From Gammaproteobacteria bacterium (lineage in GTDB: Bacteria > Pseudomonadota > Gammaproteobacteria > Pseudomonadales > Azotimanducaceae): 61,565 nucleotides of DNA. This document shows, one piece after another, positions 58,465 to 61,565 of the stretch. Location of the stretch: NCBI GenBank assembly GCA_018666555.1, contig JABIZD010000035.1, positions 1 to 61,565 of the forward strand, read 5' to 3'. The notes beneath the pieces were generated by a model that made no database searches, had not been told where the DNA came from, and saw only the letters and a list, made by a program, of their open reading frames with translations. Within the stretch, counting starts at the first letter, position 1, and each line of letters starts with the position of its first letter. The position numbers and the translations under genes are program-made.

Positions 58465-58937
58465 GGCCGTCATGGCGTGAAGTGTTCACCCAGCCCGATT
58501 ATCTGCTTGCATTGGGTTTCGGCTCAGGGCTGGCATCCACCGCGCCGGGTACTGCAGGTAGCCTTGTTGGGGTGCTTTTGTTTGCTGGTTTGTCTTTTTT
58601 ACCGGGTCCTGTTTATATGCTGGTGGTATTGGTTGGGTTGGCTATAGGTATCCCTCTTTGTTCTCGAGTAGCCGCTCGGCTGTCAGTGAAGGATCCGGCT
58701 TGTATTGTCTGGGATGAAATTATCGGTGTCTGGATTGCTCTGATTGCTGTTCCAATGAACCCCTGGTGGATTTTAGCGGGGTTTCTCCTGTTCAGGTTGT
58801 TTGACATCTGGAAACCGTGGCCGGTAAGTTATGTTGATCGGCATTGGCAGGGTGGTGTTGGTATTATGATGGATGACGTCATTGCCGGTCTGATGGCGCT
58901 GGCGGTACTTCAAGGGAGTCTTTGGTTCTGGCCCTGA
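58461..58937 (+). CDS. pgpA: Phosphatidylglycerophosphatase A
   Basis: Inner-membrane phosphatase completing phosphatidylglycerol synthesis. 158 residues with four hydrophobic segments and the family motifs GFGSGLASTAPGTAGSL (start), VWDEIIGVWIAL (catalytic acidic cluster) and FRLFDIWKPWPV. It is the last gene of the nrdR-ribD operon; a 218-bp spacer follows. Confidence 0.94.
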   Translation: MRPSWREVFTQPDYLLALGFGSGLASTAPGTAGSLVGVLLFAGLSFLPGPVYMLVVLVGLAIGIPLCSRVAARLSVKDPACIVWDEIIGVWIALIAVPMNPWWILAGFLLFRLFDIWKPWPVSYVDRHWQGGVGIMMDDVIAGLMALAVLQGSLWFWP

Positions 58938-59155
58938 TATTTTCTTTTGGGATCATCAAAGCCCGATGGCCGGTTGTGTATTTGAGGCCGGATTTGGATT
59001 CAGGTGGACCATAAAAAGTAGACCCCGGCATAATCTACCCATGGTTCTTGTTGCAGAGATGAAGCCAGTTACCGCCTATTGGCCGGAGTAGTCACGATAT
59101 ACTGGCTACTGTGTGATATTTAGTTGTGGAAATATAAATTGGATAAGGTAGAGAT

Positions 59156-60385
59156 ATGAGTGACCTAAATCGTGAATATGACGTGATTGTGTGGGGTGCA
59201 ACTGGTTTTACGGGTCGTTTGGTAGCTGAATATCTTGTAGAAAGCTACGGCGTTGGTCAGGATTTGAAATGGGCGATTGCTGGTCGAAGTGCAGAAAAGC
59301 TCGCGTCCCTGGCGGCTGTGATTTCTCCCTCACAAGAATTGCCGCAACTGCTCGCTGATGTTAATGATCCAGATTCTATTTACCAACTCGCCCAGAGGAC
59401 GCAGGTAATCTGTACTACTGTTGGACCCTATGCTTTATACGGTTCGGTCATGGTGGAGGCGTGTGTGAAATACGGTACCCACTGTTGTGATTTAACCGGT
59501 GAGACCCCTTGGATGCGTAAAATGATTGATCAGTACCAGATCGAGGCCGAAAGGTCAGGCGCGAAAATAGTCCATACCTGCGGGTTCGACAGTATCCCTT
59601 CAGATATGGGCGTGTTTTTCCTACAGCAACGTATGTCGGAACTGTATGCGGTACAGGCCTCCGAGGTGAAGTATCGTGTCGTATCCAGTGCTGGTGGGGT
59701 CAGTGGTGGAACCATCGCCAGTATGATGAACATGATGGAGGAAGCGAAAACGGATAAATCGATTTTTGAAACAATGCAGGATCCTTATGCCCTTAATCCG
59801 CTAAATCAGCCTCGTGGTCTGGATGGCAATGACCAGATGGGTGCCGCTTATGACGCTGATTTTGCACAATGGACAGGGCCTTTCATGATGGCAGGTATCA
59901 ATACCAGGGTAGTCAGACGGAGCAATGCATTGTTGAATTATCCCTACGGTAGAGAATTTCGCTATAGTGAAGCAATTCTTACCGGAACAGGTGCGAGGGG
60001 CTATATAAAGGCCCTAATGGTTGCTTTCGGTACCGCATTAACGGGATTGTTAGCCGCTCTGGGCCCTACTCGTGCTTTGCTGAAAAAGGTGTTGCCGGCC
60101 CCCGGCGAAGGACCATCTGAACAGGCTCGAAAGCAGGGTCATTTTAGTATCGAATTGCTTGGCAAGCATCCATCAGATGCATTGAAGAACCTTCGTGTCA
60201 GCGTTACCGGCGATCAGGACCCGGGCTATGGAGCAACCTCCAAGATGCTCGCAGAAGCCGCTGTTTGCCTCGCTGTTGACAACCTGGTGGCAGGCGGTGG
60301 GTTTTTAACCCCTGCTTCGGCCATGGGGGATGAATTAGTCAGACGTTTGCAGCAGAAGGCAGGAATGGGATTCAAAGTAATATAG
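59156..60385 (+). CDS. Saccharopine dehydrogenase-like NADP-binding reductase
   Basis: 409-residue protein with an N-terminal Rossmann domain: VWGATGFTGRLVAEYL (residues 12-27) binds NAD(P). TVGPYALYGSVMVEACVKYGTHCCDLTGE is the saccharopine-dehydrogenase/trans-acting enoyl-reductase pattern, followed by HTCGFDSIPSDMG. A hydrophobic stretch lies at about 280-300 (ALMVAFGTALTGLLAAL), suggesting membrane association. Related bacterial and human SCCPDH-like proteins have unknown or lipid-related roles; mycobacterial relatives are trans-acting enoyl reductases. ATG with AGGTAGAG upstream; it is a single-gene unit or paired with the next gene. Confidence 0.82.
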   Translation: MSDLNREYDVIVWGATGFTGRLVAEYLVESYGVGQDLKWAIAGRSAEKLASLAAVISPSQELPQLLADVNDPDSIYQLAQRTQVICTTVGPYALYGSVMVEACVKYGTHCCDLTGETPWMRKMIDQYQIEAERSGAKIVHTCGFDSIPSDMGVFFLQQRMSELYAVQASEVKYRVVSSAGGVSGGTIASMMNMMEEAKTDKSIFETMQDPYALNPLNQPRGLDGNDQMGAAYDADFAQWTGPFMMAGINTRVVRRSNALLNYPYGREFRYSEAILTGTGARGYIKALMVAFGTALTGLLAALGPTRALLKKVLPAPGEGPSEQARKQGHFSIELLGKHPSDALKNLRVSVTGDQDPGYGATSKMLAEAAVCLAVDNLVAGGGFLTPASAMGDELVRRLQQKAGMGFKVI

Positions 60386-60398
60386 TTTGGATTACTTT

Positions 60399-60439
60399 CC
60401 AATCGGTTTGCTTTCCGAAGGGCTTTTCAGACTGATTGG
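60399..60439. terminator. 12-bp imperfect hairpin after the reductase gene
   Basis: CCAATCGGTTTG (60399-60410) pairs with CAGACTGATTGG (60428-60439) over the full 12 bases with two G-T pairs, around a 17-base loop. There is no T-run, so it is a stem-loop of uncertain role, perhaps transcript stabilisation or Rho-assisted termination. Confidence 0.4.
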
Positions 60440-60516
60440 CCTACCTTGAAGAATCGTTAGCAGCCACGAAAATTGCACGTTAGCAGAGGTTGTGTGACTA
60501 TGACCATGAAAGCAAA

Positions 60517-61125
60517 ATGACGAAAATACCAGAAATTAACTTCATGCTTGACTGCCACAAACCCCATGCAGAGGTGATTGAATTAACCTCAAAGACTGTC
60601 TGGCAATCCCGATTACCCATGACTGGTGAGATGTTGAAAAATCTTAGTCTACCGTCCGGTTTCATCGTCGTTGGTAGTGGCACCGCTGTAATGGATGGGC
60701 ATTATTTTAGACGTTCGCCCGGCCATGCTGAAGACGGCCCCGTTTCCGAACGTGATATTGCTGGTCATCAATTCGTTCACTGTGCCAACCCGCCAGCGCT
60801 CGGCGCAGAAACACCAATATCCGGTGGTCCGCAACTGCTCAAGGTCGACAAGCATCACTCGCTGATATTCCTGCCGGATCGGAAGGTAGACGTGCTTTGC
60901 TTGCCTGATGGCAAAGAGTACATTCAGGTAATAACAGCAAGCCCAGAAGGTGGCGGCCTATTGCAGAAGGCGTCAGTATCCTCGAACAGGACGTTATTAC
61001 CTGACGGCTGGCGTTTACGAACTGTGAATTTCCGTGCACGGACGACGATTCATTTACCAAACCCTACCGAAGCCTGGTTTTTTGCCAATGGCGTGAGTTT
61101 CAAGGGTCCCGTGGAGATATTGTAA
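60517..61125 (+). CDS. Protein of unknown function, about 202 residues
   Basis: Not recognised. From the ATG at 60517 (MTKIPEINFML) it has 202 residues; a TTG at 60490 would add nine. It has no signal peptide or membrane segment. It contains many His and Gly residues and beta-type segments (GFIVVGSGTAVMDGHYF, HSLIFLPDRKVDVLCLPDG, RARTTIHLPNPTEAWFFANG), which suggests an all-beta domain. The neighbour 131 bp upstream is the saccharopine-dehydrogenase-like reductase on the same strand, with a strong hairpin in between, so joint transcription is uncertain. No function is proposed. Confidence 0.7.
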   Translation: MTKIPEINFMLDCHKPHAEVIELTSKTVWQSRLPMTGEMLKNLSLPSGFIVVGSGTAVMDGHYFRRSPGHAEDGPVSERDIAGHQFVHCANPPALGAETPISGGPQLLKVDKHHSLIFLPDRKVDVLCLPDGKEYIQVITASPEGGGLLQKASVSSNRTLLPDGWRLRTVNFRARTTIHLPNPTEAWFFANGVSFKGPVEIL

Positions 61126-61494
61126 ATATTGCGACTGGGCTTAGCATGCTAATTCACTTTGAACACAGATTGTTAGGGACAGGGTTAGCTTGTCTGGTGC
61201 TGTTATGATCAGAGTCGAGCACAATTTTTAATCGACACACTGGTGATGATGGAATTCAAGGCGGTATTTTTGCAACGTTAGCATTGTTCTAAATCTCTGT
61301 CCTAAATCATTGTTCTGAGTTGTGAATGCAGCTTGTGTCCGTAGCGCTTTTGTTACCCTTTAGTAAACGTCCAGCCCTTGGTTATTGCTAAAAAGGTTTC
61401 TGAGGGCCGTTTTAACCCTGAACTCGAGGTCTTTGTAATCAGTAAAATATCGGTTAGATTAATTGATCTAATCAACCTAAGGCTGGGAGTTGTT
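61126..61494. other. Intergenic region before the last gene
   Basis: 369 bases without a credible gene. The only structure picked out is the inverted repeat at 61454-61471, close to the next start. The promoter of the downstream exported protein should lie here. Confidence 0.45.
61454..61471. promoter_or_regulatory. Inverted repeat upstream of the terminal gene
   Basis: TTAGAT-TAATTG-ATCTAA is a perfect 6-bp inverted repeat with a 6-base spacer, centred about 32 bases before the ATG. Spacing and symmetry resemble an operator for a dimeric regulator, but the AT-rich sequence could arise by chance. Confidence 0.3.
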
Positions 61495-61565
61495 ATGAAG
61501 AATATGTTGCGTTTTATTACCTGCTTTTTCCTTGTTTCGCTATTCGCTGGCACCGTTAATGCCGA
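61495..61565 (+). CDS. Start of an exported protein (partial, cut by window end)
   Basis: ATG at 61495, preceded by GGGAG 5 bases upstream, opens a frame that runs off the window. The 23 visible residues (MKNMLRFITCF...AGTVNA) form a signal peptide: Lys and Arg near the start, a hydrophobic core of about 13 residues and a likely cleavage site VNA. Nothing more can be said about the product. Confidence 0.7.
   Translation, partial: MKNMLRFITCFFLVSLFAGTVNA

Overview
The window is a gammaproteobacterial chromosome segment. From about 16.7 kb onward it is core genome. The gene order yqiB-parE-parC, serB, efp-epmA, psd-rhodanese, orn, queG-nnr-tsaE-amiB-mutL-miaA-hfq-hflX-hflK-hflC-yjeT-hisZ-purA, tRNA-Leu, rnr-rlmB, rpsF-rpsR-(membrane protein)-rplI-dnaB-alr-radA and nrdR-ribD-ribH-nusB-thiL-pgpA follows what is known from Pseudomonas and, in large part, E. 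coli. hisZ and the membrane gene between rpsR and rplI point to the Pseudomonas/Oceanospirillum/Cellvibrio side rather than to enterics. The lipid A/Kdo genes show a Gram-negative outer membrane, and the Na+-coupled symporter and probable C3-sulfonate enzymes would suit a marine organism; the last point is inference.

Layout. 0-3.7 kb: the end of a GspE/PulE-type ATPase with an in-frame TAA, a lipid A acyltransferase and waaA. 3.8-13.9 kb: an accessory block of eight minus-strand genes, six of them overlapping or nearly so: two exported amidohydrolases, a PhyH dioxygenase, a CuyA/D-cysteine-desulfhydrase-like PLP lyase, a HisD-family dehydrogenase, a DegT aminotransferase, an Asp/Glu racemase and an AGCS symporter. 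14.0-16.0 kb: a GST-HxlR-SDR cluster. 16.7-26.6 kb: topoisomerase IV, serB and the EF-P/EpmA pair. 26.6-41.9 kb: the rhodanese/psd and orn/queG pairs and the long mutL-hfq-hfl-purA series. 42-52.6 kb: an Ldh2-type oxidoreductase, tRNA-Leu(CAG), rnr/rlmB, the rpsF-rplI ribosomal operon, dnaB, alr and radA. 52.6-61.6 kb: ettA, a 760-bp gap containing a repeat-encoded mini-ORF, the nrdR-ribD-pgpA operon, a saccharopine-dehydrogenase-like reductase, an orphan protein and the start of an exported protein.

The best candidate for an undescribed system is the 3.8-13.9 kb block. A HisD-type enzyme oxidises an amino alcohol to an amino acid in four electrons, and CuyA-type lyases release sulfite from cysteate. 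With a racemase, a Na+/amino-acid symporter and exported N-acyl-amino-acid-hydrolase-like enzymes beside them, the block could encode uptake and breakdown of an amino-sulfonate such as cysteinolate, or of a related N-acylated D-amino compound. This is a hypothesis from family and gene order. No sulfite exporter or oxidase is visible in the window.

Two conserved genes, the GspE-type ATPase and radA, each carry a single in-frame nonsense codon while the rest of the protein is intact. Other oddities are an Hfq with Ser in place of His57, an all-frame-stop 8-bp tandem repeat between orn and queG, and a 36-codon ORF with four near-identical pentapeptides directly before nrdR. No IS element, prophage or CRISPR array was seen.
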